A DNA stretch of 48,512 nt from Flavobacterium reichenbachii. GTDB taxonomy: Bacteria; Bacteroidota; Bacteroidia; Flavobacteriales; Flavobacteriaceae. Location: NCBI RefSeq assembly GCF_002217435.1, contig NZ_MUHF01000010.1:1-48512 (forward strand). Reading direction: 5' to 3'. Both the position numbers and the translations under genes were made by a program. The notes beneath the pieces are model-generated. The model was given only the letters and a program-made list of their open reading frames with translations, was not told the origin of the DNA and ran no database searches. Below, in pieces: positions 48,271-48,512 of this stretch (its first letter is position 1; every line of letters starts with the position of its first letter).

Positions 48271-48512
48271 AAAAAATAATGCATTTTATGAAACAAAAAA
48301 GGATTTCTTAACAAATTTGGCAGGTTTTGTATGATAATATAAAAATACGGACTTAAAATGAGATATTTACAATCAGTTTTTGAAGGTTCTGAGATTCTGA
48401 GATGCTAAGGTTCTAAGATTTGAAAAAGTCTTTGGTTATAATTGCGCGGGAACTTTTTTTGAATATTGTTTATTTTATATTCAATTATAATCAAACATAG
48501 CCCGTGGTTTCA
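48271..48512. other. Gene-free right end of the window with short repeats
   Basis: No ORF is recognised. GTTCTGAGATTCTGAGATGC (48385-48404), continued by TAAGGTTCTAAGATT, is a degenerate 8-nt tandem array. The last bases AGCCCGTGGTTTCA look like the left half of a palindrome cut by the window edge. The rest is AT-rich. Confidence 0.5.

Overview
The window is chromosomal DNA of a Flavobacterium-like member of the Bacteroidota. The evidence is AT-rich composition, promoters of the TTG-N19..23-TAnnTTTG type instead of sigma-70 boxes, almost no Shine-Dalgarno sequences, and typical gene families: a TonB-ExbB-ExbD-ExbD cluster, DUF3857 transglutaminase-like exoproteins, a bifunctional DAHP synthase/chorismate mutase, and an aerobic kynurenine pathway. 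About 40 protein genes are present and most are housekeeping genes. There is no prophage, CRISPR array, tRNA or intact insertion sequence. The left edge carries a strong promoter reading outward, probably that of an rRNA operon whose genes lie outside the window.

Layout. 0.5-4 kb: FtsX-type permease, YkgJ-type cysteine-cluster protein, methyltransferase, queE. 4-9.8 kb (minus strand): a seven-gene energy-transduction operon, exbB-exbD-exbD-tonB-small membrane protein-PstS-like lipoprotein-TPR protein. 10-13.2 kb: HerA-like ATPase, and convergent kmo. 13.6-19 kb (plus strand): GNAT acetyltransferase, secreted protein, AraC regulator and two secreted class C serine hydrolases. 19-27.5 kb: RDD membrane protein, penicillin-acylase-type Ntn hydrolase, a membrane-anchored AsmA-like protein, an uncharacterised 603-residue TIM-barrel-like protein, and a glycine-zipper lipoprotein. 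27.8-30.5 kb: kynU and queA. 30.8-48.5 kb (minus strand): aroA, a MazG-type pyrophosphohydrolase, three tandem DUF3857 paralogs, dtd, a four-helix-bundle protein, rsgA, a large VIT-domain protein, and the aromatic amino acid operon pheA-aminotransferase-tyrA-DAHP synthase/chorismate mutase.

The clearest new element is in front of pheA. A Bacteroidota promoter is followed by a 26-codon leader ORF with eight Phe/Tyr codons among eleven (FYFSNNFYFFF). An antiterminator arm lies inside the leader ORF, and an intrinsic terminator ends about six bases before the pheA start codon. This is a complete ribosome-mediated attenuator that would switch the aromatic operon on when Phe/Tyr-tRNA is scarce.

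Other points of interest are: a VIT-domain protein that carries TonB-linker segments and a SusC-type TonB-box-like motif; short 7-8 nt periodic repeat arrays in many intergenic gaps, often paired as inverted arms, one pair framing a four-helix-bundle gene between rsgA and dtd; a 24-bp repeat downstream of stop codons; and three DUF3857 paralogs of which only the first keeps the transglutaminase catalytic cysteine.
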